Below are positions 1-5,996 of a stretch of DNA of 7,658 nucleotides, one piece after another. The first letter of the stretch is position 1, and every line of letters starts with the position of its first letter. This stretch comes from Pseudopedobacter saltans (GTDB lineage Bacteria > Bacteroidota > Bacteroidia > Chitinophagales > Chitinophagaceae). The position numbers and the translations under genes are program-made. The stretch is taken from positions 1 through 7,658 of the forward strand of contig QFOI01000160.1 of the NCBI GenBank assembly GCA_003241175.1. Reading direction: 5' to 3'. Below the pieces are notes generated by a model that saw nothing but the letters and a program-made list of their open reading frames with translations, had not been told where the DNA came from and searched no databases.

Positions 1-303
1 CTTGTTTTGGAGGTAATAGAAAAAGATAAGTTGCTAGAAAATGCAACAAGTGTTGGCGCTTATCTATTAGATCAGATTCAGCAACTACCGCTTGATAAAA
101 TCAGCAATCAACGCGGAATCGGACTTTTTTGTTCGATGGACTTTCCAACGACAGAGGCTCGAGATGTATTCCTGAAAAAAACATATGCATCCAAACTTTT
201 AATTGCTGGTTGTGGTGATTGTACAATAAGATTTCGCCCGGCATTAAACGTTACAAAAACTGAAATTGACCAAGCAATATCCATTATTAAAAATTGTTTG
301 TAA
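1..303 (+). CDS. lat: L-lysine 6-transaminase, C-terminal part (5' end outside window)
   Basis: This is the last 100 codons of a pyridoxal-phosphate aminotransferase, open at the left edge in frame 1 and ending with TAA at 301-303. Visible landmarks are the RGIGLF segment (about bases 112-129), typical of class III enzymes where the small domain begins, and the CGDCTIRFRPALNVTKTEID segment (about 211-270). That segment closely resembles the C-terminus of lysine epsilon-aminotransferases, where an arginine of the IRFRPAL motif binds the substrate carboxylate. Family knowledge: these cytoplasmic enzymes move the epsilon-amino group of lysine to 2-oxoglutarate, giving 2-aminoadipate semialdehyde in lysine catabolism. 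The PLP-binding lysine lies in the missing upstream part, so it cannot be checked. A TTG at base 7 is not a real start because the frame is open beyond it. Another class III aminotransferase (ornithine or acetylornithine type) is possible but fits less well. Confidence 0.78.
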   Translation, partial: LVLEVIEKDKLLENATSVGAYLLDQIQQLPLDKISNQRGIGLFCSMDFPTTEARDVFLKKTYASKLLIAGCGDCTIRFRPALNVTKTEIDQAISIIKNCL

Positions 304-319
304 ACTTATAATTTGAACT

Positions 320-883
320 ATGTCCACTCTTAAATTATATATGGTTCTTCTGGGCGGAAAGCCTGAAGGTCGTCATACTGAACAACATGATATTTTTTTT
401 GGTATTGCAGAAAATCTTCAAAATTTAATTCCAGATTTTGAAAATTTTTGGCCTGAGATGAAGAACAAAATGCATATTGATTGTTGGCGTGAAGTGACAT
501 GTGTCGACGGTTTCAGTGTATCCGTTGTTCCAAAAACAATTATTTCAAAAGGTTCACAGCTTTTTTTTCTCAATTTAGGGGGATACAAGCCTGATGAATT
601 TGAAGAGTATCACTATAAAATGGTTGTCGTCGCTGACGAAAAGTCAAAAGCGATACAAACGGCTAAAGAAACTATATTTTTCAAACACAACAGCTTTGAG
701 GGTGCAGTTTCACATATTGATGATAAATATGGTATTGACGTGGATGATATTTATACTATAGAAGATATTTTACCTATAAAAATGAAAACTCAATACAGTA
801 TTGTTTTGCGTCCTACTTCAACTATACAAGAAGATGAACTTCATATTGGCTATTTGAAAATGAGTAAGTTGATAGAGATGTAA
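320..883 (+). CDS. DUF1543 domain-containing protein, two tandem repeats
   Basis: This is a complete 187-residue protein of unknown function that I recognise as DUF1543 by its opening LYMVLLGGKPEGRHTEQHD and by HIDCWREVTCVDG. It has no signal peptide or membrane segment, so it is probably cytoplasmic. The sequence is an internal duplication: residues 6-70 and 81-152 share LGG(x)KP (11-15 and 86-91), an acidic-His patch (EQHD at 21-24, EEYH at 95-98) and HID (52-54 and 132-134), followed by a VDG/VDD stretch. The family is known to carry one or two copies of the domain. The start is the first ATG after the aminotransferase stop, 16 bases away, with no Shine-Dalgarno sequence, as is common in Bacteroidota. 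The short gap suggests read-through from lat. No catalytic role can be assigned; conserved His and acidic residues could be ligands, but that is a guess. Confidence 0.85.
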   Translation: MSTLKLYMVLLGGKPEGRHTEQHDIFFGIAENLQNLIPDFENFWPEMKNKMHIDCWREVTCVDGFSVSVVPKTIISKGSQLFFLNLGGYKPDEFEEYHYKMVVVADEKSKAIQTAKETIFFKHNSFEGAVSHIDDKYGIDVDDIYTIEDILPIKMKTQYSIVLRPTSTIQEDELHIGYLKMSKLIEM

Positions 884-915
884 GGAATGATGTGCTATGT
901 AGTTTCGATAGCTTA

Positions 916-1419
916 TTATTTAATTTTGACCAATTTGGTTAAAAAATGTGACCCATTGGCATATATTGGATTTGGTACATTGTTAGCAGATAGGACATTA
1001 ATACCATTTAAAAAAAGAGTATCATGAGAAAAGTAACATTTAAATGTGGCCACTCCATTTGTGAACATCGGACTCATTGCAAAAGTTGCTTTAGTTGTCA
1101 GAACTGAATCCTTTAATTCATAACTACCAGCATTTACGATTGATTGATTAAATCTTGCCAGTTTTATGCTATCTGGGATTTGCCATGATTGTTTTGGAGA
1201 ATGATGACTTGTCCAACAAAAACTATAATAATTTTTTGCAAAGATAATTTGGCTTTCTAGTGGAAATACTGCAGTAATGGTCCCATCAGGTTTTATAGTT
1301 TGTACTTCAGTTACTTTCCATACCCCATCAATACTTAGTGCTGGCTTTGCTTTAAAAGCAGATACAAAGACGAATAGTAAAAAAGACAAGCTAACGATCG
1401 AAGTATAAGAACGTCTCAT
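916..1419 (-). CDS. Small exported protein, lipocalin-like (function unknown)
   Basis: This is a 167-residue protein with a clear Sec signal peptide: a basic start (MRRSY), a hydrophobic core at about residues 7-22 (IVSLSFLLFVFVSAF) and a probable cut near AFKA (residues 21-24). There is no lipobox cysteine at the cleavage site, so it is probably a soluble periplasmic or secreted protein. The mature part opens with DGVWKVTEVQ (31-40) then KPDGTI. This is the GxW strand pattern of small lipocalin-like beta barrels and is common in Bacteroidota secreted proteins of unknown role. Cysteines at 68 and 128 could form a disulfide. It lies 42 bases downstream of sppA on the same strand and may be co-transcribed. 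A weak promoter of its own (TTTG, 16 bases, TACTTTAA) sits in that gap but would put the transcript start almost on the ATG. The gene is convergent with the DUF1543 gene, with only 32 bases between their stops. The lipocalin assignment is inferred. Confidence 0.72.
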   Translation of the reverse strand: MRRSYTSIVSLSFLLFVFVSAFKAKPALSIDGVWKVTEVQTIKPDGTITAVFPLESQIIFAKNYYSFCWTSHHSPKQSWQIPDSIKLARFNQSIVNAGSYELKDSVLTTKATFAMSPMFTNGVATFKCYFSHDTLFLNGINVLSANNVPNPIYANGSHFLTKLVKIK

Positions 1420-1461
1420 TTTGTTAAAGTATAAATGATTTGAAATACAAACCTGCTTAAT

Positions 1462-3234
1462 TTATCTTATCTCCATTTCAAATGGTATGCGCATCTGTAC
1501 CGAATTGCACATGGTACTTATGGATTTGACTTTGGAGTAGATGTCATACTGCCAATCACCAATGGCATCTTTTACCAATTTGCTCTGGACATCTTTTTTG
1601 TTATCGTCGCTTATGAGTTTTTCCAAAAAGTTTTTGTTTTCAGGATACTCTTTGATATAATAGCTATTGGATTTGGCAAGCTTAGCTGCATAGGCAATAG
1701 CATCTTTTAGCGTACCATTGGCATCCACTAAGCCAACGGAAATCGCTCTTTTGCCGGTCCAAACACGGCCTTGCGCAATACTGTCCACTTCTGCAATTGT
1801 TTTTTTACGTCCTTCTGCTACTCTTGTCAGGAATGTATGATAAGTGGTATCCACATCATATTGAAAAAGGTTTTTTTCCTGTTGAGTCATGGGATGGGTA
1901 CCATATCCAAGATCAGCATATTGCGCAGTTTTGACACCGTCAAACGTTACGCCTAGTTTGTTTTTCAAGAAAGATGAAGTGTTGATCATCATGGAGAATA
2001 CACCTATTGATCCTGTTAAAGTGTTCTGGTCTGCAAATATATAGTTGGCATCACTAGAGATATAGTAACCTCCTGACGCAGCATAAGTTCCCATACTTAC
2101 GACAACTGGTTTTACTTTTTTGGCTAGGCTTACTTCTCTCCAGATAATTTCGCTCGCAAGAGCACTTCCTCCAGGAGAATTAACTCGCAATACAATTGCT
2201 TTAATATCCTTATTGGTGCGTGCATCACGGATAAGATTGCGGAAACGATCGCTTCCAATATTATCGTCTGTACCCTGTCCGTCAACAATGTCTCCATTGG
2301 CATAGATAACCGCTATTTTATCTTTTCCATTCATGTCTTTGAAGTCTGTTGCTGCTGCGTATTTGGACAAAGGAATAAAGTTGAGGTCCTTGATATCATT
2401 AACTTTGAGCAATGAAGCCATCTCTGTTTTGACTTCATCGTCATATTTAGCACAGTCAATCATTTTGTTTTTTACGGCGTCATCTGTTCTGCGTATCTCT
2501 CCTGAATTAGCAAGATTACGTAGTGTTGCGGTATCGATGTTGCGGTCTTTGGATGCGACTTCCAACATACGTGTATAGAGATCATTGAGCCAGATTGTTG
2601 TTTGAAGGCGGTTGGCATCCGTCATTTGCGTAGCGCGAAATGGTTCTGTTGCGCTTTTGAATTTTCCAGCGTAAAATATTTCTGGCTGTATTTCTAGTTT
2701 ATCCAACAAACCTTTATAAAACATTAGGCTTATCGCCATACCTTTCCACTCAAGGCCTCCCGCAGGATTGCAATAGACTTTATTGGCCTCGGATGCCACG
2801 AAATAACTTTTTTGGGTGATGACATCACCGTAAGCAATCACAGGTTTTTTGCTGGTCTTGAATTGTTCTATCGCGCTTCTGAGCTCTTCGCTATGGGCAT
2901 AAGAGTTGGCATTTCCATTGGCTTTGATATACAGCATTTTTATACTGGAGTCTTTGGCTGCATATTCCAACATGCGAATAACGTCATACAAACTTGGATC
3001 TTTACTCATGTCTGCACTCGGCATGCCTCCCAAAAGAGAAGAAACGAATTTGTCCTTTCCCGTTTCGTCAAAATAGGTATTCAAGTCCAATACAAGTATT
3101 CCTTTGTTGCCCAGATCGGGTTTGTCAGAACTGGAAACTAAAGAAACTAAACCTAAAAGTAAAAAGAAGGCCAATACGGTAAATACGATAAGTGCGGCTA
3201 GAGAAGCAAAGAAAATCTTGAAAAATCCTTTCAT
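1462..3234 (-). CDS. sppA: Signal peptide peptidase SppA, 67K type
   Basis: This is a complete 590-residue membrane serine protease, close to the length of E. coli SppA. One N-terminal membrane anchor (about residues 5-33, rich in L, A, F and V) holds a large extracytoplasmic part. That part is built of two ClpP/crotonase-like halves, at about 45-270 and 305-520. The catalytic lysine is seen in GKFKSATEPF (K193, matching E. coli K209). The nucleophile is seen in MGTYAASGGYYIS (S387, matching E. coli S409). The NSPGG loop (352-356) provides the oxyanion region. Family role: it digests signal peptides left in the cytoplasmic membrane after protein export, with Ser/Lys chemistry. The start ATG sits just before the membrane helix and is preceded by a TAnnTTTG box. 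The gene is divergent from folK and may be followed on its own transcript by the small exported protein. No truncation or missing key residue is seen. Confidence 0.96.
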   Translation of the reverse strand: MKGFFKIFFASLAALIVFTVLAFFLLLGLVSLVSSSDKPDLGNKGILVLDLNTYFDETGKDKFVSSLLGGMPSADMSKDPSLYDVIRMLEYAAKDSSIKMLYIKANGNANSYAHSEELRSAIEQFKTSKKPVIAYGDVITQKSYFVASEANKVYCNPAGGLEWKGMAISLMFYKGLLDKLEIQPEIFYAGKFKSATEPFRATQMTDANRLQTTIWLNDLYTRMLEVASKDRNIDTATLRNLANSGEIRRTDDAVKNKMIDCAKYDDEVKTEMASLLKVNDIKDLNFIPLSKYAAATDFKDMNGKDKIAVIYANGDIVDGQGTDDNIGSDRFRNLIRDARTNKDIKAIVLRVNSPGGSALASEIIWREVSLAKKVKPVVVSMGTYAASGGYYISSDANYIFADQNTLTGSIGVFSMMINTSSFLKNKLGVTFDGVKTAQYADLGYGTHPMTQQEKNLFQYDVDTTYHTFLTRVAEGRKKTIAEVDSIAQGRVWTGKRAISVGLVDANGTLKDAIAYAAKLAKSNSYYIKEYPENKNFLEKLISDDNKKDVQSKLVKDAIGDWQYDIYSKVKSISTMCNSVQMRIPFEMEIR

Positions 3235-3263
3235 TTATATGGAATTAAACGATAATTATTATG

Positions 3264-3291
3264 TTTGAAAAGGCAAAAATAACGATATTTG
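3264..3291 (+). promoter_or_regulatory. Candidate folK operon promoter
   Basis: TTTG at 3264-3267 is followed after 16 bases by GATATTTG (3284-3291). This resembles the Bacteroidota TTTG / TAnnTTTG promoter, although the first TA of the -7 box is missing and the spacing is slightly short. It lies 21 bases before the folK ATG and overlaps the candidate sppA box on the other strand. If both are used, the 78-base gap holds two face-to-face promoters that might exclude each other. Confidence 0.3.
3274..3281 (-). promoter_or_regulatory. Candidate -7 box for sppA
   Basis: Read on the minus strand, the bases are TATTTTTG, an exact match to the Bacteroidota -7 consensus TAnnTTTG. The box lies about 40 bases upstream of the sppA ATG, leaving a leader of roughly 30 bases. 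No TTG is present at the expected -33 distance, so the support is only partial. Confidence 0.4.
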
Positions 3292-3312
3292 CGCCCTTTT
3301 TTAAAATAGTAT

Positions 3313-3801
3313 ATGAATAGAGCATATTTATTGATAGGCGGTAATATGGGTGACCGAAAGGCCAATCTTAAACGCGCTTGCGATGAAATTGCAGAACGCT
3401 GTGGAACCATTGTTGCTCAATCGTCTATATATGAAACGGCCGCTTGGGGTTTGGAAGATCAACCGGATTTTTACAACCAAGCAATCATTTTGGACACGGG
3501 CATATTGCCCGAACGTCTGATGCAGATGCTATTGGACATTGAAACTATAATGGGACGAAAACGTTTGGAAAAAATGGGACCCAGGATCATTGATATTGAT
3601 ATTCTGTTTATTGAAGATCAATTGTTCAATACCAATATCCTGAAATCACCACATCCACTGATGGCTCAAAGACGTTTCGCATTAGAACCTCTGGCAGAAA
3701 TAGCTTCGGACGCACGAGATCCATTTACACATAAAAAAATAGCTACCTTGTTGGAAGAGTGTACTGATCCTCTGGAAGTACACAAAATCGAGGAACATTA
3801 G
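3313..3801 (+). CDS. folK: 2-amino-4-hydroxy-6-hydroxymethyldihydropteridine pyrophosphokinase (HPPK)
   Basis: This is a complete 162-residue cytoplasmic enzyme of the usual HPPK length. It transfers pyrophosphate from ATP to 6-hydroxymethyl-7,8-dihydropterin, the step before dihydropteroate synthase in folate synthesis. Diagnostic features are the start AYLLIGGNMGDR (4-15), YETAAWG (40-46) and F/Y-N-Q-A (53-57) of the pterin pocket. The signature GPRIIDIDIL (89-98) carries the two magnesium-binding aspartates D94 and D96. SPHPLMAQRRFALEPL (112-127) supplies the nucleotide-contacting His and Arg residues. All key residues are present. The ATG follows an A/T-rich leader with no Shine-Dalgarno sequence. 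The stop is 1 base before the deoxynucleoside kinase gene. A divergent sppA-folK pair is, as far as I recall, a common arrangement in Bacteroidota. Confidence 0.96.
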   Translation: MNRAYLLIGGNMGDRKANLKRACDEIAERCGTIVAQSSIYETAAWGLEDQPDFYNQAIILDTGILPERLMQMLLDIETIMGRKRLEKMGPRIIDIDILFIEDQLFNTNILKSPHPLMAQRRFALEPLAEIASDARDPFTHKKIATLLEECTDPLEVHKIEEH

Positions 3802-3805
3802 GATG
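3790..3805 (+). promoter_or_regulatory. Shine-Dalgarno inside the folK end, coupling to the kinase gene
   Basis: GAGGA at 3790-3794 lies 8 bases before the kinase ATG (3803-3805), inside the last codons of folK. The folK TAG (3799-3801) is separated from that ATG by one G. This is unusual here, because the other starts in the window lack such a site. It supports both the chosen start and translational coupling of the two genes. Confidence 0.6.
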
Positions 3806-4432
3806 CAATATCGACTTATAACAGTAGAAGGCAATATTGGTGCTGGCAAAACAACCTTGTCCAGCATATTAGCGGAACGGCTCAATGCAAGATTAGTATT
3901 GGAGTCTTTTGCGGACAATCCTTTTTTGCCAAAATTTTATGCTGATCCAAGTCGATACGGATTCCAGTTGGAACTTTTTTTCATGGCGGAAAGGTTCAAA
4001 CAGCTGCAAGGTCTACAGAATGTGGAGCTTTTTAAGCAGGTGACGGTTTCGGATTATATTTTCATAAAAAGTCTTTTGTTTGCAAAAGTCACCTTGGACG
4101 AGGATGAATACCGACTGTACCAAAGACTTTTTTATACTATCAACCAACAGTTGGCACAACCGGATATATTGATTTATCTACATGCTCCTGTATCAAAACT
4201 GCAGCAAAACATAAAGAATCGTAATCGTAGTTACGAGCAGTCCATCCCAGATGACTACCTAAAAAGCATTGAAGAAACCTATTTGACGTATATCGGTCAA
4301 GACAAAATCCGAACGCTGGTCGTAGATGCCTCCAATGCGGACTTTCTCCGGAAAGAATCGCATGTACAAACTATATTGGATGCATTGGAAAAGGATTATC
4401 CAATTGGCCGTCATTTTATCGAGCTGCCATAA
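3803..4432 (+). CDS. Deoxynucleoside kinase (dCK/dGK family)
   Basis: This is a complete 209-residue P-loop kinase that should phosphorylate a deoxynucleoside to its 5'-monophosphate for DNA precursor salvage in the cytoplasm. The P-loop GNIGAGKT is at residues 10-17. E34 of LVLE, just after it, matches the conserved base/sugar-contacting glutamate of the family. FADNPFLPKFY (36-46) is the substrate-side segment. The basic lid reads NRNRSYEQ (139-146). Where most family members carry D/E-R-S, this protein has SDYIFIKSLLFAK (83-95). My recollection is that this D-Y form is typical of short Bacteroidota homologues, so it is probably not a defect. Sequence alone does not tell deoxyadenosine, deoxyguanosine or deoxycytidine specificity. 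It follows folK by 1 base and has its own Shine-Dalgarno site, so co-expression with folate synthesis is likely. Confidence 0.9.
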   Translation: MQYRLITVEGNIGAGKTTLSSILAERLNARLVLESFADNPFLPKFYADPSRYGFQLELFFMAERFKQLQGLQNVELFKQVTVSDYIFIKSLLFAKVTLDEDEYRLYQRLFYTINQQLAQPDILIYLHAPVSKLQQNIKNRNRSYEQSIPDDYLKSIEETYLTYIGQDKIRTLVVDASNADFLRKESHVQTILDALEKDYPIGRHFIELP

Positions 4433-4473
4433 AAAACTTATTTTCGCAAATACTTATCAAGAAACGAAGTTGT

Positions 4474-5751
4474 ATGGATGATTCATCGCCAGCCCAGGCT
4501 ACCAGTAAATTTTGGGTTAAAAACCCCGTTCTCAAAAACAAGGAATTTCTTTATTTTCTATGTGTGCGTGCATTGTTGATCTTTTGTCTCAACATGCAGT
4601 CAACGATTATCTACTATTGGATTTTTAATATCACCAATGACAAACTCAAACTAGGATATGTGGGTTTGGCTGAGGTTGTTCCTGCAGTTTGCTGTTCTTT
4701 GTTTGCGGGTTATCTTGTTGATCTTAGTGAAAAGCGCAACCTTCTGTTGAAGGTTTTGTTTGGGTATATTTTCTTAGGGGCGGGATTGTTTGTATTGACG
4801 CTACCAGCTACAGAAAGTCACATGTCGATGCCTTTCGTATTGACGTTGATTTATATTTTTATTTTCTTGGGTGGAGTAATTCGCGCATTTTTAGGTCCGA
4901 CTTTATTTTCGTTGGTTGGGTTGATCGTACCACGCGAACAATACCCCAATGCGGTCAGTTGGAGTAGTATGGTTTGGCAAGTTGGCTCTGTGCTCGGGCC
5001 ATTGTTTGCCGGAGTAATGATTGCTTGGAAAGGTGTGGAAGCAGGAATGGCTGCCGTCGTCATTATGGAGTTGATCTTATTATTACCAGCTTTTTTGATT
5101 AAGATGAAACCCATCATCAAAAGCAAAAAAGAACCAATTTTACAAAGTCTTTCCGTCGGTTTGAAATTCGTTTTCAAAACTCCAATATTGTTGGGCGCGA
5201 TGACATTGGACATGTTTTCCGTATTGTTTGGAGGCGCAGTTGCATTACTACCCGTTTACCAAAAAGAGATTTTGCATGTAGACGAAAGAGGATTTGGATT
5301 GCTGCGTGGTGCGCCCGGTATCGGAGCGTTGATTATGTTAGTCATTCTCGCTTTTTTCCCCTTAAAAAAATATCCGGGTAAGAAACTGTTCATTGCTGTA
5401 TTTGGTTTTGGGCTTTCGATTATCATTTTCGGAATTTCGAGGAACTTCATGTTGTCCTTTTTCATGTTGGTGTTTTCGGGGATGTGTGATGCGATTAGTG
5501 TTGTCATACGTGGCACCATCATGCAGCTTTATACACCTGATGATATGCGTGGTCGCGTGTCGGCTGTCAATACGATGTTTATTAGTTCGTCCAATGAATT
5601 GGGCGATTTCGAAAGCGGTCTGATGGCGCATTGGTTGGGAACGGTGAGAGCTGTTGTCGTGGGAGGATGCTTGACAATGTCGGTCGTTATTTCCACGTTT
5701 TTCATGTCCAAACCATTACGAGATTTTAGTTTGGAAGACGAAAAAGAATAG
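4474..5751 (+). CDS. MFS transporter, EntS-like (MFS_3 type)
   Basis: This 425-residue inner-membrane protein has about 12 hydrophobic segments, split by a basic central loop (KMKPIIKSKKEP, 210-221). A weak motif A is seen as AGYLVDLSEKR (78-88) after the second helix. A good motif C-like stretch, GSVLGPLFAG (171-180), falls near helix 5; in this superfamily it marks proton-coupled exporters. The region MRGRVSAVNTMFISSSNELG (358-377), followed by DFESG, is characteristic of the EntS/MFS_3 branch, which includes siderophore and drug exporters. A drug, siderophore or lipid substrate cannot be chosen from the sequence. The ATG is 41 bases after the kinase stop with no strong Shine-Dalgarno sequence, so it may belong to the folK transcript. 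The N-terminus is cytoplasmic and polar (residues 1-22), and the C-terminus is short and acidic (EDEKE). A downstream hairpin at 5904-5924 could end transcription. Confidence 0.9.
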   Translation: MDDSSPAQATSKFWVKNPVLKNKEFLYFLCVRALLIFCLNMQSTIIYYWIFNITNDKLKLGYVGLAEVVPAVCCSLFAGYLVDLSEKRNLLLKVLFGYIFLGAGLFVLTLPATESHMSMPFVLTLIYIFIFLGGVIRAFLGPTLFSLVGLIVPREQYPNAVSWSSMVWQVGSVLGPLFAGVMIAWKGVEAGMAAVVIMELILLLPAFLIKMKPIIKSKKEPILQSLSVGLKFVFKTPILLGAMTLDMFSVLFGGAVALLPVYQKEILHVDERGFGLLRGAPGIGALIMLVILAFFPLKKYPGKKLFIAVFGFGLSIIIFGISRNFMLSFFMLVFSGMCDAISVVIRGTIMQLYTPDDMRGRVSAVNTMFISSSNELGDFESGLMAHWLGTVRAVVVGGCLTMSVVISTFFMSKPLRDFSLEDEKE

Positions 5752-5845
5752 TTGAAGAAAATATTTACTCGTTGTATTTAGAAAAATTAGAGTTTCTTTT
5801 TTAATGGTGACATAAGATGTTGAAGTTTTTCGCGTAACAATAATG

Positions 5846-5892
5846 AACCCCACCCTTATTCCCCCCTTCGAGGGGAGGGGTAGGGAGAGGTT
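5846..5892 (+). repeat. G/C-rich imperfect inverted repeat, probable dispersed intergenic element
   Basis: The left arm (5846-5866, starting AACCCCACCC) and right arm (5872-5892, ending AGGGAGAGGTT) form an imperfect inverted repeat around a TTCGA centre. Fourteen of 21 positions pair by Watson-Crick rules and two by G-U. The inner CCCC / GGGG block is perfect. The element is strongly C-rich then G-rich amid A/T-rich flanks and contains no gene. Similar CCCC-TTCG-GGGG elements recur between genes in many Bacteroidota genomes; that identity is from memory and only one copy is visible here. It could fold in RNA as part of the transcript end behind the MFS gene. Confidence 0.55.
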
Positions 5893-5903
5893 TAAAAAAA
5901 TGG

Positions 5904-5931
5904 AGCCTTTCCAAAAGAAAGGCTTTCTCAT
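5904..5931 (+). terminator. Hairpin terminator after the MFS gene
   Basis: AGCCTTTC (5904-5911) and GAAAGGCT (5917-5924) form a perfect 8-base stem with a CAAAA loop, followed by TTTCTCAT. The T-run is modest on the plus strand. On the minus strand the same stem is followed by a stronger run, from AAAAAAA at 5894-5900, so the site could stop transcription in both directions. It sits between the end of the MFS gene and the receptor gene, where a terminator is expected. Confidence 0.6.
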
Positions 5932-5947
5932 ATCTTACCGATAAAAG

Positions 5948-5963
5948 AATAAAACGTTTTATT
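5948..5963. promoter_or_regulatory. Perfect 16-base palindrome, possible operator of the receptor gene
   Basis: AATAAAACGTTTTATT is a perfect 8+8 palindrome, 33 bases before the proposed receptor start. It overlaps a candidate -7 box, TATTTTTC at 5960-5967 (5 of 6 fixed positions of TAnnTTTG), so a bound dimeric regulator could block RNA polymerase. The A/T-only arms around CG make it a poor terminator. No regulator can be named, and low-GC DNA produces such palindromes by chance now and then. Confidence 0.35.
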
Positions 5964-5996
5964 TTTCGTTTAGAAGAATATAAAAATTCAAACTGT

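Noticed and set aside
307..315. TATAATTTG before the DUF1543 gene as a -7 promoter box.
   Set aside because: The spacing inside the box is off by one base from TAnnTTTG, and the ATG is only 5 bases away, so a transcript would be leaderless. Read-through from lat is simpler.
894..912. A hairpin, GCTAT / ATAGC with a 9-base loop, between the convergent DUF1543 and exported-protein genes, as a possible terminator.
   Set aside because: The stem is only 5 base pairs, the loop is long, and there is no U-run on the minus strand. On the plus strand the A/T-rich tail is part of the neighbouring coding end.
2120..3182. Several open frames of 60-109 codons on the plus strand across sppA.
   Set aside because: They lie wholly inside the well-supported sppA gene on the other strand and show no recognisable domain or start signal.
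4851..5711. Minus-strand and alternative-frame open frames across the MFS gene.
   Set aside because: They are shadows of a clear membrane transporter gene, with low-complexity products and no family resemblance.
5716..5931. A 71-codon minus-strand open frame spanning the intergenic repeat and hairpin.
   Set aside because: It reads through the inverted repeat and terminator-like hairpin and overlaps the end of the MFS gene; its product has no recognisable features.
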